Notes: generated by a model not told the origin, from the sequence alone. A stretch of 64,000 nt of DNA from Ectopseudomonas mendocina (GCF_008041835.1 NZ_VRYE01000102.1:1-64000), one strand, 5' to 3'; numbered from the stretch's first letter, positions 20,237 through 29,702 are shown. Made by a program: numbers and translations.

Positions 20237-20260
20237 ATGGGCGTTTCGCCCATTTTTTAT
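20237..20260 (+). terminator. Terminator-like hairpin in the rimP leader
   Basis: Stem ATGGGCG / CGCCCAT with a TTT loop, then a six-T run, ending about 30 bp before the rimP GTG. Its position inside the nus operon leader is suited to attenuation or antitermination by NusA, though this is inference. Confidence 0.6.
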
Positions 20261-20287
20261 TTGCACAGCATGCACGAGGGCCGTTAA

Positions 20288-20746
20288 GTGTCGAGCAAGC
20301 TAGAACAGTTGCAGGCCTTGTTGGCCCCGGTAGTCGAAGCACTCGGTTATCAATGCTGGGGCATCGAGTTCCTGTCGCAGGGGCGTCATTCGCTACTGCG
20401 TGTCTATATCGATAAAGCCGGCGGCATCCTGATCGATGATTGTGAAATCGTCAGTCGTCAGCTCAGTGGTGTGCTCGATGTCGAGGATCCGATTACCTCG
20501 GAGTACACGCTGGAAGTTTCTTCTCCTGGCATGGATCGTCCGTTGTTCACCCTCGAACAGTTTGCGGCGCATGCTGGTGAGCAGGTGAAGATCAAGCTGC
20601 GTTCGCCTTTCGATGGGCGTCGTAACTTCCAGGGCCTCCTTCGCGGTGTGGAGGAGCAGGACGTGGTGGTTCAGGTGGATGACCACGAGTATCTGTTGCC
20701 GATCGACCTGATCGACAAGGCCAATATCATCCCCCGATTTGATTGA
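20288..20746 (+). CDS. rimP: Ribosome maturation factor RimP
   Basis: Needed for 30S subunit maturation. The 152-residue product has the two-domain RimP fold: an N-terminal alpha/beta domain (LVEALGYQCWGIEF-type segment, LRVYIDKAGGI, DCEIVSRQLSGVLDVED, YTLEVSSPGMDRPL) and a C-terminal SH3/Sm-like domain (about 90-152). The GTG at 20288 follows a GAGG about ten bases upstream. It is the first gene of the rimP-nusA-infB operon. Confidence 0.95.
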   Translation: MSSKLEQLQALLAPVVEALGYQCWGIEFLSQGRHSLLRVYIDKAGGILIDDCEIVSRQLSGVLDVEDPITSEYTLEVSSPGMDRPLFTLEQFAAHAGEQVKIKLRSPFDGRRNFQGLLRGVEEQDVVVQVDDHEYLLPIDLIDKANIIPRFD

Positions 20747-20906
20747 GATGCGGATTCTGCGTCGCTGCCGTGCTGCCGATTTTCGGTGCGGAGCGAGCGA
20801 CACAGATGGCGCGAAGGTAGCGCGGCAGCGCACGAATGCAGCGCCAATGGCGTGAACGTGACGCGGATTGCGCATAACCAATGGATTGCGAAAGGCGAGG
20901 CGTACG

Positions 20907-22388
20907 ATGAGCAAAGAAGTACTGCTGGTTGTTGAGTCGGTATCCAACGAGAAGGGTGTACCGGCCGGCGTGATTTTCGAGGCGCTGGAGCTGGCTCTGG
21001 CGACCGCGACCAAGAAACGTTTCGAGGACGAAGTCGATCTGCGTGTGTCGATCAATCGTCAGAACGGTAGCTACGAAACCTTCCGTCGCTGGACCGTGGT
21101 TGACGAGTCCGAGTTCGAAGATCCGGCCTATCAGCTGACCGAAGACATGCCCCAGGCCGTCGAAGCCAAGGCCAAGATCGGTGACGTGCTCGAAGAAAAG
21201 GTCGAGTCCATCGAGTTCGGCCGTATCGCCGCGCAAACCGCCAAGCAGGTCATCGTGCAGAAAGTGCGCGAGGCCGAACGCGCTCAGGTGGTCGATGCCT
21301 ACCGCGAGCGTCTGGGCGAGATCATCTCCGGTACCGTGAAGAAGGTCACCCGCGATAACGTTATCGTCGACCTGGGCAACAACGCCGAGGCCCTGCTGGC
21401 CCGCGAAGACATCATTCCACGCGAGACTTTCCGCGTTGGTGTGCGTCTGCGTGCCCTGCTCAAGGAAATTCGTACCGAGAACCGCGGCCCGCAGCTGATC
21501 CTGTCGCGTACCGCTCCGGAGATGCTGATCGAGCTGTTCCGCATCGAAGTACCGGAAATCGCCGAAGGGCTGATCGACGTCAAGGCCGCCTCCCGTGATC
21601 CGGGCTCGCGCGCCAAGATCGCCGTGCGTTCCAAGGACAAGCGTATCGACCCGCAGGGTGCCTGCATCGGCATGCGCGGTTCGCGCGTTCAGGCCGTTTC
21701 CGGCGAACTGGGCGGTGAGCGTGTGGATATCGTGCTGTGGGACGACAACCCCGCGCAGTTCGTGATCAATGCCATGTCGCCGGCCGAAGTGGCTGCGATC
21801 ATCGTCGACGAAGATGCCCATGCCATGGACATCGCCGTCGCCGAAGACAATCTGGCTCAGGCCATCGGGCGCGGCGGTCAGAACGTGCGTCTGGCCAGTC
21901 AGCTGACCGGCTGGACGCTGAACGTGATGACCGAGGCGGACATTCAGGCCAAGCAGCAGGCAGAAACCGGCGACATCATGCAGTCCTTCATCGACGAGCT
22001 GGAAGTCGACGAAGAACTGGCCCAAGTCCTGGTCGAAGAGGGTTTCACCAGTCTCGAAGAGATTGCCTACGTACCCATGGAAGAAATGCTCAGCATCGAT
22101 GGCTTTGACGAGGAGATCGTCAATGAGCTGCGTGCACGGGCCAAGGATCGTCTGCTGACCAAGGCGATCGCCAACGAGGAGAAGTTGGCCGATGCCCATC
22201 CGGCAGATGATTTGCTGGAACTGGAAGGCATGGACAAGGCGCTGGCTCTTGAGCTCGCGCTGCGCGGCGTGATTACCCGTGAAGACCTGGCCGAGCAGTC
22301 GATCGACGACCTGCTCGACATCGACGGCATCGACGAAGAGCGTGCCGGCAAGCTGATCATGGCCGCTCGAGCCCATTGGTTCGAATAA
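20907..22388 (+). CDS. nusA: Transcription termination/antitermination factor NusA
   Basis: RNA-polymerase-binding factor for pausing, termination and rRNA antitermination. The 493-residue product starts at MSKEVLLVVESVSNEK (ATG 20907, preceded by a purine-rich AAAGGCGAGG). An in-frame extension of 13 codons upstream has no similarity. Domains: N-terminal RNAP-binding (1-130), S1 (about 135-200), two KH domains (about 200-345), and two acidic C-terminal repeats (about 360-493), typical of gammaproteobacteria. The 160-bp gap after rimP holds nothing I recognise. Confidence 0.97.
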   Translation: MSKEVLLVVESVSNEKGVPAGVIFEALELALATATKKRFEDEVDLRVSINRQNGSYETFRRWTVVDESEFEDPAYQLTEDMPQAVEAKAKIGDVLEEKVESIEFGRIAAQTAKQVIVQKVREAERAQVVDAYRERLGEIISGTVKKVTRDNVIVDLGNNAEALLAREDIIPRETFRVGVRLRALLKEIRTENRGPQLILSRTAPEMLIELFRIEVPEIAEGLIDVKAASRDPGSRAKIAVRSKDKRIDPQGACIGMRGSRVQAVSGELGGERVDIVLWDDNPAQFVINAMSPAEVAAIIVDEDAHAMDIAVAEDNLAQAIGRGGQNVRLASQLTGWTLNVMTEADIQAKQQAETGDIMQSFIDELEVDEELAQVLVEEGFTSLEEIAYVPMEEMLSIDGFDEEIVNELRARAKDRLLTKAIANEEKLADAHPADDLLELEGMDKALALELALRGVITREDLAEQSIDDLLDIDGIDEERAGKLIMAARAHWFE

Positions 22389-22415
22389 GCGGTTGCGGCC
22401 TGAGGAGAAAGATGC

Positions 22416-24905
22416 ATGACGCAAGTCACGGTAAAAGAACTGGCCAAAGTGGTCGACACCCCGGTTGAACGCCTGCTGCAGCAGATGCGTGAAGCCGGCC
22501 TGTCCCACAACAGTGCCGAACAGGTAGTGACCGATAGTGAGAAGCAGGCCTTGTTGGCCCATCTCAAGAGCAGTCACGGCGATAAGGTCGAAGAGCCGCG
22601 CAAGATTACCTTGCAGCGCAAGACCACCAGCACCCTGCGTGTTGCTGGCAGCAAGACCATCAGCGTGGAAGTGCGCAAGAAGAAGACCTTCGTCAAGCGC
22701 AGCCCGGAAGAGCTCGAAGCCGAGAAGCAGCGTGAGCTGGAAGCTCAGCAGGCCGCTGCCGCTGCCGAAGCCGAGCGTCTGAAAGCCGAGGAAGAAGCCA
22801 AGCGCAAGGCCGAAGAAGAAGCCAAGCGTCAGGCTGCCGCCGCTACCGAAGCCCCTGCACCCGCTGCTGCGCCGGCCCCGGCCAGCGAGCCGGTTGTTGC
22901 CGCTCCGGTCGTCGACGCCGAGCGCAAGAAAGAGGAAGTGCGTCGCCCCGAGAAGGCGCGCAGTGACGAAGACGAGCGCCGTGAGCGCAAGCACGCACAG
23001 CACCGTCCGACCCTCAAGGAAAAGGCGCCGGCGCCGCGTGTCGCGCCGCGTAGTGTTGACGAAGAGAGCGACGGCTTCCGTCGTGGTGGTCGCGGCAAGG
23101 CCAAGATGAAGAAGCGCAACCAGCACGGTTTCCAGGCTCCGGCCGGTCCGGTGGTGCGTGAAGTGTCGATCGGCGAGACCATCACCGTGGGCGAACTGGC
23201 CCAGCAGATGTCGGTGAAGGCCGCTGAAGTCATCAAGTTCATGTTCAAGATGGGCTCGCCTGCCACCATCAACCAGGTACTGGATCAGGAAACTGCCCAG
23301 CTGGTCGCCGAAGAACTGGGCCACAAGGTCAAGCTGGTTAGCGACAACGCGCTGGAAGATTCCCTGGCCGAGTCGCTGAAGTTCGAAGGCGAGGCCATGT
23401 CCCGTGCGCCGGTGGTGACCGTAATGGGTCACGTCGACCATGGTAAGACTTCGCTGCTCGACTACATCCGTCGTGCCAAGGTGGCTTCCGGTGAAGCGGG
23501 TGGTATCACCCAGCACATCGGTGCCTACCACGTCGAAACCGAGCGCGGCATGGTCACCTTCCTCGACACCCCCGGTCACGCCGCGTTCACCGCGATGCGT
23601 GCCCGTGGTGCGAAGGCCACCGACATCGTCATTCTCGTCGTCGCAGCCGATGACGGCGTGATGCCGCAGACCCAGGAAGCCGTACAGCATGCGAAAGCAG
23701 CTGGCGTGCCGATCGTGGTTGCGGTGAACAAGATGGACAAGCCGGAAGCCAACCCGGACAACATCAAGAACGGCCTGGCCGCGCTGGACGTGATTCCGGA
23801 AGAGTGGGGCGGCGACGCACCGTTCGTACCGGTTTCCGCCAAGGCCGGTACCGGTATCGACGAGCTGCTCGAAGCCGTGCTGCTGCAGGCTGAAGTGCTT
23901 GAGCTGAAAGCCACGCCGTCTGCCCCGGGTCGTGGTGTGGTGGTCGAGTCGCGTCTGGACAAGGGCCGTGGCCCGGTGGCTACCGTGCTGGTTCAGGACG
24001 GTACCCTGCGTCAGGGCGACATGGTCCTGGTCGGCGTCAACTACGGTCGCGTGCGGGCCATGCTCGACGAGAACGGCAAGCCGATCAAGGAAGCCGGCCC
24101 GTCGATTCCGGTCGAGATCCTCGGTCTGGACGGCACGCCGGATGCCGGTGACGAGATGATGGTGGTGGCCGACGAGAAGAAGGCCCGCGAGGTTGCGCTG
24201 TTCCGTCAGGGCAAGTTCCGTGAGGTCAAACTGGCTCGTGCCCACGCCGGCAAGCTGGAAAACATCTTCGAGAACATGGGCCAGGAAGAGAAGAAAACCC
24301 TCAACATCGTGCTCAAGGCCGACGTTCGCGGTTCTCTGGAAGCCCTGCAAGGCTCGCTCAGCACCCTGGGCAATGACGAAGTGCAAGTGCGCGTGGTCGG
24401 TGGCGGCGTTGGTGGTATCACCGAGTCCGATGCCAACCTGGCGCTGGCTTCCAATGCCGTGCTGTTCGGTTTCAACGTCCGTGCTGACGCTGGTGCGCGC
24501 AAGATTGTCGAGTCCGAAGGCCTCGACATGCGCTACTACAACGTTATCTACGACATCATTGAAGACGTCAAGAAAGCGCTCACCGGTATGCTCGGCAGCG
24601 ATGTTCGCGAGAACATCCTGGGCACCGCCGAAGTGCGTGACGTGTTCCGTTCGCCGAAGTTCGGCGCTGTCGCTGGCTGCATGGTCATCGAGGGCACCGT
24701 CTACCGCAACCGTCCGATCCGCGTACTGCGCGAGGACGTGGTGATCTTCGAAGGCGAGCTGGAATCGCTGCGCCGCTTCAAGGACGACGTTGCCGAAGTG
24801 CGCAGCGGCATGGAGTGCGGTATCGGCGTGAAGAGCTACAACGACGTCAAGGTCGGCGACAAGATCGAAGTGTTCGAGAAGGTCCAGGTGGCGCGCAGCC
24901 TGTAA
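22416..24905 (+). CDS. infB: Translation initiation factor IF-2
   Basis: GTPase that brings initiator tRNA to the 30S subunit. The 829-residue protein has an N-terminal IF2N domain (1-55), a long charged Ala/Glu/Lys-rich linker (about 95-235), a second IF2N domain (about 250-305) and the G domain, with G1 GHVDHGKT at 338-345, DTPGH and NKMD. The C-terminal domains II-IV follow. It starts 27 bp after nusA. Confidence 0.98.
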   Translation: MTQVTVKELAKVVDTPVERLLQQMREAGLSHNSAEQVVTDSEKQALLAHLKSSHGDKVEEPRKITLQRKTTSTLRVAGSKTISVEVRKKKTFVKRSPEELEAEKQRELEAQQAAAAAEAERLKAEEEAKRKAEEEAKRQAAAATEAPAPAAAPAPASEPVVAAPVVDAERKKEEVRRPEKARSDEDERRERKHAQHRPTLKEKAPAPRVAPRSVDEESDGFRRGGRGKAKMKKRNQHGFQAPAGPVVREVSIGETITVGELAQQMSVKAAEVIKFMFKMGSPATINQVLDQETAQLVAEELGHKVKLVSDNALEDSLAESLKFEGEAMSRAPVVTVMGHVDHGKTSLLDYIRRAKVASGEAGGITQHIGAYHVETERGMVTFLDTPGHAAFTAMRARGAKATDIVILVVAADDGVMPQTQEAVQHAKAAGVPIVVAVNKMDKPEANPDNIKNGLAALDVIPEEWGGDAPFVPVSAKAGTGIDELLEAVLLQAEVLELKATPSAPGRGVVVESRLDKGRGPVATVLVQDGTLRQGDMVLVGVNYGRVRAMLDENGKPIKEAGPSIPVEILGLDGTPDAGDEMMVVADEKKAREVALFRQGKFREVKLARAHAGKLENIFENMGQEEKKTLNIVLKADVRGSLEALQGSLSTLGNDEVQVRVVGGGVGGITESDANLALASNAVLFGFNVRADAGARKIVESEGLDMRYYNVIYDIIEDVKKALTGMLGSDVRENILGTAEVRDVFRSPKFGAVAGCMVIEGTVYRNRPIRVLREDVVIFEGELESLRRFKDDVAEVRSGMECGIGVKSYNDVKVGDKIEVFEKVQVARSL

Positions 24906-24925
24906 GCGCGACATCCCGATCATGC

Positions 24926-24970
24926 AACGCCCGGCCCCGCTCAAGCGCGGCCGGGCGTTTGCCGCTTTTA
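24926..24970 (+). terminator. Hairpin between infB and rbfA
   Basis: Stem AACGCCCGGCC (24926-24936) and GGCCGGGCGTT (24949-24959), followed by the T-rich TTGCCGCTTTTA. A terminator or attenuator inside the operon. Confidence 0.55.
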
Positions 24971-25016
24971 CGTCCGCTGCCGGCTAGGCTGCAGACGAAG
25001 GAAAGGTAAGTAAGAA

Positions 25017-25406
25017 ATGGCCAAAGATTACAGCCGTACCCAGCGTATCGGTGATCAGATGCAGCGTGAGCTGGCAGTGCTGATCCAGCGCGAGATCAAG
25101 GACCCACGCCTGGGTCTGGTAACCATCACTGCGGTCGACGTGAGTCGCGACCTGTCCCATGCCAAGGTGTTCATCACCGTGATGGGCAAGGACGACGATG
25201 CCGAGCAGATCAAGCTCAACCTGGAGATCCTCGGCGAGGCAGCGGGTTACTTGCGCATGCTGCTGGGCAAGTCGATGAAGGTGCGTACCATCCCGCAGTT
25301 GCACTTCCACTACGACGCCAGCATCCGCCGCGGCGCCGAGCTGTCGGCGCTGATCGAGCGCGCAGTGGCGGAAGACCGCAAGCATCAGGACGGCAGCGAG
25401 GGTTAA
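25017..25406 (+). CDS. rbfA: 30S ribosome-binding factor RbfA
   Basis: Late 30S maturation factor with a KH-like fold. The 129-residue product matches the family from MAKDYSRTQRIGDQMQREL through DPRLGLVTITAVDVSRDLSHAKVFI and LRMLLGKSMKVRTIPQLHFHYD. Two bases separate it from truB, implying translational coupling. Confidence 0.97.
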   Translation: MAKDYSRTQRIGDQMQRELAVLIQREIKDPRLGLVTITAVDVSRDLSHAKVFITVMGKDDDAEQIKLNLEILGEAAGYLRMLLGKSMKVRTIPQLHFHYDASIRRGAELSALIERAVAEDRKHQDGSEG

Positions 25407-25408
25407 GC

Positions 25409-26329
25409 GTGGCGCAGGTCAAACGTATTCGCCGCAAGGTCGACGGCATCATTCTGCTCGACAAGCCGCGTGGCTTTACCTCCAACGCGGCGCTGCAGAA
25501 GGTGCGCTGGTTGCTCAACGCCGAGAAGGCCGGGCATACCGGTAGCCTCGACCCGCTGGCCACCGGCGTGCTGCCGCTGTGCTTCGGCGAGGCGACCAAG
25601 TTCTCCCAGTACCTGCTCGATGCCGACAAGGGCTACGAGACCGTCGCTCAGCTCGGTGTCACCACCACCACCGGTGATGCCGAAGGCGATGTGCTCGAAC
25701 GGCGTCCGGTGACCGTTGGTCGTGTCGAAATCGAAGCGCTGCTGCCGCGTTTTCGTGGCGAAATCAAACAGATACCGCCAATGTACTCGGCCCTGAAGAA
25801 GGACGGTCAGCCACTCTACAAGCTGGCTCGTGCGGGTGAAGTAGTGGAGCGCGAAGCGCGTTCTGTTACTATTGCGCGCCTGGAGTTGCTGGCTTGCGAA
25901 GGCGAGCAGGCGCGCCTGGCGGTTGATTGCAGCAAAGGCACCTACATTCGTACGCTGGTCGAGGATCTCGGCCAGTTGCTCGGCTGTGGTGCACATGTCG
26001 CCGAACTGCGCCGTACCAAGGCGGGCCCGTTCGACCTGGCGCGCACCGTGACGCTGGAAGAGCTGGAGGCCGCACACGCCGAAGGTGGTAACGAGGCGCT
26101 GGATCGCTTCCTGCTGCCGGCCGATAGCGGTCTGCAGGATTGGCCGCTGCTGCAGTTCTCCGAGCACAGCGCGTTCTACTGGCTGCAAGGGCAGCCGGTG
26201 CGGGCGCCGGAAGCGCCGAAGTTCGGTATGGTGCGGGTGCAGGATCACAATGGTCGCTTCATCGGTATCGGTGAGGTGAGTGACGATGGGCGCATTGCCC
26301 CGCGTCGATTGATTTATACCGGCGCCTAG
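25409..26329 (+). CDS. truB: tRNA pseudouridine-55 synthase TruB
   Basis: Makes the universal pseudouridine in the tRNA T-loop. The 306-residue product has the catalytic Asp48 in GHTGSLDPLATG, followed by the KGYE, YSALKKDG and CSKGTYIRTL segments and a C-terminal PUA-like region. The GTG at 25409 is next to the rbfA stop. Confidence 0.97.
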   Translation: MAQVKRIRRKVDGIILLDKPRGFTSNAALQKVRWLLNAEKAGHTGSLDPLATGVLPLCFGEATKFSQYLLDADKGYETVAQLGVTTTTGDAEGDVLERRPVTVGRVEIEALLPRFRGEIKQIPPMYSALKKDGQPLYKLARAGEVVEREARSVTIARLELLACEGEQARLAVDCSKGTYIRTLVEDLGQLLGCGAHVAELRRTKAGPFDLARTVTLEELEAAHAEGGNEALDRFLLPADSGLQDWPLLQFSEHSAFYWLQGQPVRAPEAPKFGMVRVQDHNGRFIGIGEVSDDGRIAPRRLIYTGA

Positions 26330-26496
26330 CGCCGGACAGTTCGACCAAGAGGTCGAAACCTGAGGCTGGCGATAGCGGCGTCAGGATTGCGAGGGTGGCT
26401 GTCAGTAGGCACGGTCATGCCTCTTTTTAAAACACGGGAAGCGATTCCCGGCCTATTGAGACTGCTTCGGCAGTTTCCAGATGAGAGGAAGCCAAC

Positions 26497-26766
26497 ATGG
26501 CACTCAGCGTTGAAGAAAAAGCCCAGATCGTAAACGACTACAAGCAAGCTGAAGGCGATACCGGTAGCCCGGAAGTGCAGGTTGCCCTGCTGACCGCCAA
26601 CATCAACAAGCTGCAAGGCCACTTCAAGGCCAACGGCAAAGACCACCACAGCCGTCGTGGTCTGATCCGTATGGTTAACCAGCGTCGTAAGCTGCTGGAC
26701 TACCTGAAGGGTAAAGACACCAGTCGTTACAGCGCCCTGATCGGTCGCCTGGGCCTGCGTCGTTAA
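26497..26766 (+). CDS. rpsO: 30S ribosomal protein S15
   Basis: Primary 16S rRNA-binding protein, 89 residues, the usual length. It contains the helix segment GSPEVQVALLTANINKLQGH and the 16S-contact motif HHSRRGLIRMVNQRRKLLDYL. The 167-bp leader after truB contains short hairpins (for example ACGGGAAGCGATTCCCG) that could serve autoregulation; no detailed match was established. Confidence 0.98.
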   Translation: MALSVEEKAQIVNDYKQAEGDTGSPEVQVALLTANINKLQGHFKANGKDHHSRRGLIRMVNQRRKLLDYLKGKDTSRYSALIGRLGLRR

Positions 26767-26782
26767 TAGACGCGAGCTGCAC

Positions 26783-26864
26783 AAGTTGGAAGCTGGGAGT
26801 TCGGCGTCGCGAGTGGGGAGTGATCCTCATCGCGTGGCGCTGGGCTTCCAGCTTTTGGCTTTTC
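26783..26864 (+). promoter_or_regulatory. Long imperfect stem-loop in the pnp leader
   Basis: Between rpsO and pnp the sequence can fold into a long imperfect stem. AAGCTGGGAG (about 26789-26798) pairs with CTTCCAGCTT (about 26845-26854), and an inner pairing involves CGCGAGTGGGGA and TCCTCATCGCG. In E. coli the equivalent leader hairpin is cut by RNase III for PNPase autoregulation; the position and shape suggest the same role. The outer arms also resemble an intergenic repeat of pseudomonads. Confidence 0.5.
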
Positions 26865-26937
26865 GAGGGATGCTCCGGGTCCGACTCCCGCGCCTCTTTC
26901 CAATTTCCCCCAAGGCAACAAAGAGAAGGAAAACACC

Positions 26938-29043
26938 GTGAACCCGGTAATCAAGAAATTCCAGTTCGGTCAGTCGACCGTTACCCTCGAGACTGGCCGT
27001 ATCGCCCGTCAGGCCTCCGGCGCCGTGCTGGTCACCGTCGATGACGACGTCAGCGTGCTGGTCACCGTGGTAGGCGCCAAGAGCGCTGACCCGAGCAAGG
27101 GCTTCTTCCCGCTCTCCGTGCACTATCAGGAAAAGACCTACGCAGCCGGCAAGATCCCTGGCGGTTTCTTCAAGCGTGAAGCGCGTCCTTCCGAGAAGGA
27201 AACCCTGACCTCGCGCCTGATCGACCGTCCGATCCGTCCGCTGTTCCCGGAAGGCTTCCAGAACGAAGTGCAGGTCATCTGCACCGTGGTTTCCACCAGC
27301 AAGAAGACCGATCCGGACATCGCTGCGATGATCGGCACCTCGGCTGCCCTGGCCATCTCCGGTATCCCGTTCAACGGTCCGATCGGTGCCGCGCGCGTCG
27401 CCTTCCACCCGGAAACCGGCTACCTGCTGAACCCGAACTACGAGCAGCTCAAGGCTTCCAGCCTGGATATGGTCGTCGCCGGTACCAAGGACGCCGTGCT
27501 GATGGTCGAGTCGGAAGCCAAAGAGCTGACCGAAGACCAGATGCTGGGCGCCGTACTGTTTGCCCATGAAGAATTCCAGGTGGTCATCCAGGCCGTTGCC
27601 GAGTTGGCCGCCGAAGCCGGCAAGCCGACTTGGGACTGGCAGCCGAAGCCGGAAAACACCGCACTGCTGAATGCCATCCGTAGCGAGTTCGGCGAGGCGA
27701 TTTCCCAGGCCTATACCATCACCGTCAAGCAGGACCGCTACGCGCGTCTGGGCGAGCTGCGTGATCAGGCCGTGGCCAAGTTCTCCGGCGAAGAAGGTCA
27801 GCCTACTGCCGGTGAAGTCAAGGAAGCCTTCGGCGAGATCGAATACCGCACCGTGCGCGAGAACATCGTCAACGGCAAGCCGCGTATCGATGGTCGTGAC
27901 AACCGTACCGTGCGTGGCCTGAACATCGAAGTCGGCGTTCTGGACAAGACTCACGGTTCGGCGCTGTTCACCCGTGGCGAAACCCAGGCGCTGGTCGTGG
28001 CGACCCTCGGTACCGCACGCGACGCACAGCTGCTGGACACCCTCGAAGGCGAGAAGAAAGACTCCTTCATGCTGCACTACAACTTCCCGCCGTACTCGGT
28101 GGGTGAGTGTGGTCGCATGGGCGCCACTGGCCGCCGCGAAATCGGCCACGGCCGTCTGGCCCGTCGTGGCGTTGCCGCCATGCTGCCGAGCGCTGACGAG
28201 TTCCCGTACACCATCCGCGTAGTATCGGAAATCACCGAGTCCAACGGTTCTTCCTCCATGGCTTCGGTGTGCGGCGCTTCGCTGGCCCTGATGGACGCCG
28301 GTGTACCGATGAAGGCGCCGGTTGCCGGTATCGCCATGGGTCTGGTACTGGAAGGTGATAAGTTCGCCGTGCTGACCGACATCCTCGGTGACGAGGATCA
28401 CCTGGGCGACATGGACTTCAAAGTAGCCGGTACCGCCAAGGGTGTTACCGCGCTGCAGATGGACATCAAGATCCAGGGCATCACCGAAGAGATCATGGAG
28501 CAGGCGCTTGAGCAGGCGCTGGAAGCCCGTCTGAACATCCTCGGCCAGATGAACCAGGTCATCGCCCAGTCGCGCAGCGAGCTGTCGGCCAACGCACCGA
28601 CCATGATCGCGATGAAGATCGACCAGGACAAGATCCGCGACGTCATCGGCAAGGGTGGCGCCACCATCCGCGCGATCTGTGAAGAGACCAAGGCGTCGAT
28701 CGATATCGAAGACGACGGCTCGATCAAGATCTTCGGCGAAACCAAGGAAGCGGCCGAGGCTGCTCGTCAGCGCGTTCTGGGGATCACCGCAGAAGCCGAG
28801 ATCGGCAAGATCTACGTCGGCAAGGTTGAGCGCATCGTCGACTTCGGCGCCTTCGTCAACATCCTGCCGGGCAAGGACGGTCTGGTGCACATCTCCATGC
28901 TGAGCGATCAGCGCGTGGAGAAGGTCACCGACGTACTGAAAGAAGGTCAGGAAGTGAAGGTACTGGTACTGGACGTGGACAACCGCGGCCGTATCAAGCT
29001 GTCGATCAAGGACGTCGCGGCTGCCGAGGCCTCTGGCGTCTAA
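26938..29043 (+). CDS. pnp: Polyribonucleotide nucleotidyltransferase (PNPase)
   Basis: Phosphorolytic 3'-5' exoribonuclease of the degradosome. The 701-residue product has two RNase PH-like domains (about 1-230 and 310-545) joined by an all-helical linker, then KH (about 555-610, IRDVIGKGGATIRAI) and S1 (about 620-690, GKVERIVDFGAFVNILPG). The GTG at 26938 opens with the family N-terminus NPVIKKFQFGQ. It follows rpsO by 171 bp and is ended by a strong terminator. Confidence 0.98.
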   Translation: MNPVIKKFQFGQSTVTLETGRIARQASGAVLVTVDDDVSVLVTVVGAKSADPSKGFFPLSVHYQEKTYAAGKIPGGFFKREARPSEKETLTSRLIDRPIRPLFPEGFQNEVQVICTVVSTSKKTDPDIAAMIGTSAALAISGIPFNGPIGAARVAFHPETGYLLNPNYEQLKASSLDMVVAGTKDAVLMVESEAKELTEDQMLGAVLFAHEEFQVVIQAVAELAAEAGKPTWDWQPKPENTALLNAIRSEFGEAISQAYTITVKQDRYARLGELRDQAVAKFSGEEGQPTAGEVKEAFGEIEYRTVRENIVNGKPRIDGRDNRTVRGLNIEVGVLDKTHGSALFTRGETQALVVATLGTARDAQLLDTLEGEKKDSFMLHYNFPPYSVGECGRMGATGRREIGHGRLARRGVAAMLPSADEFPYTIRVVSEITESNGSSSMASVCGASLALMDAGVPMKAPVAGIAMGLVLEGDKFAVLTDILGDEDHLGDMDFKVAGTAKGVTALQMDIKIQGITEEIMEQALEQALEARLNILGQMNQVIAQSRSELSANAPTMIAMKIDQDKIRDVIGKGGATIRAICEETKASIDIEDDGSIKIFGETKEAAEAARQRVLGITAEAEIGKIYVGKVERIVDFGAFVNILPGKDGLVHISMLSDQRVEKVTDVLKEGQEVKVLVLDVDNRGRIKLSIKDVAAAEASGV

Positions 29044-29065
29044 GCACGACTCGTCTGTGCGAACG

Positions 29066-29093
29066 AAAAGGGCTCCTGCGGGAGCCCTTTTTT
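29066..29093 (+). terminator. Intrinsic terminator of pnp
   Basis: Stem AAAGGGCTCC (29067-29076), loop TGCG, GGAGCCCTTT (29081-29090) followed by TTT, 23 bp after the pnp stop. Confidence 0.9.
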
Positions 29094-29265
29094 GTGCGTG
29101 CTCGGCCAACACCGAGGTGGACCGGCGGGGCATGCGTTGATTGGGTTGCCTGATCATGCAATTTGCCCGGATGTTTTTCTGCAACCCGGCGAAATGCAAT
29201 TGAAAGCAAATTCCTGAATTTTATTAAACCATTGATTTATAAGTAATTTTTAATCATTCAAAAGC

Positions 29266-29281
29266 TGGCATAGCCCCTGCA
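29266..29281 (+). promoter_or_regulatory. Sigma-54-like element upstream of the BON-domain gene
   Basis: TGGCATAGCCCCTGCA keeps the invariant GG and GC of a -24/-12 promoter at the correct spacing (consensus TGGCAC-N5-TTGC) and lies 68 bp before the ATG. It follows an AT-rich stretch (29205-29260). No activator site is apparent, so this is only a candidate. Confidence 0.4.
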
Positions 29282-29348
29282 ACAGTACTGCTGAACCTGC
29301 AGCCAGGAGTTGGTTTGCAGATTGTCTGGAATGTACAGGAGTCGAATC

Positions 29349-29702
29349 ATGAAACAGCCAATCAACCGTTTTGTCGCTACCACCCTGACTGCTGCCGTAG
29401 TGAGCATGTCGCTGGCCTCGGCAGCCATCGCCGCAGAGCCGACCATGCTGACGGCCAGTGAAACCGTGGACAAGGCTGAGCAGGCGGTCTCCGATACCTG
29501 GATCACCAGCAAGGTGAAGTCCACCTTCATCGCTGATCAGAGCCTCAGTGCCCTGGATATCAAGGTTGAAACCAATCAGGGCGTGGTGTCCCTGTCCGGC
29601 GTGGTCGCGAGCGACGCTGAGCGTGACCTGGCCATCGCCAAGACCCGCGAGGTCGAAGGCGTGCGTGACGTGGCGGCTGAAGCCCTGAAAACCGCTGACT
29701 GA
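29349..29702 (+). CDS. BON-domain periplasmic stress protein (OsmY-like)
   Basis: A 117-residue secreted protein. An N-terminal signal peptide (basic start, hydrophobic TLTAAVVSMSLASAAIA, cleavage near AIAAEP) is followed by one BON domain (about 45-115: DTWITSKVKSTFIAD, IKVETNQGVVSLSGVV, GVRDV). BON domains bind membranes or phospholipids; OsmY-type proteins are made under osmotic or envelope stress. The ATG at 29349 has CAGGAG upstream. It is followed by a CsbD-like gene, the same pair as PA4739-PA4738 of P. aeruginosa. Confidence 0.88.
   Translation: MKQPINRFVATTLTAAVVSMSLASAAIAAEPTMLTASETVDKAEQAVSDTWITSKVKSTFIADQSLSALDIKVETNQGVVSLSGVVASDAERDLAIAKTREVEGVRDVAAEALKTAD

Noticed and set aside
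20727..24944. 1405-codon open frame on the minus strand
   Set aside because: It is antisense to nusA and infB, both certain. Its product is low-complexity His/Gly/Val/Leu sequence typical of the reverse frame of GC-rich genes, with no recognisable domain.
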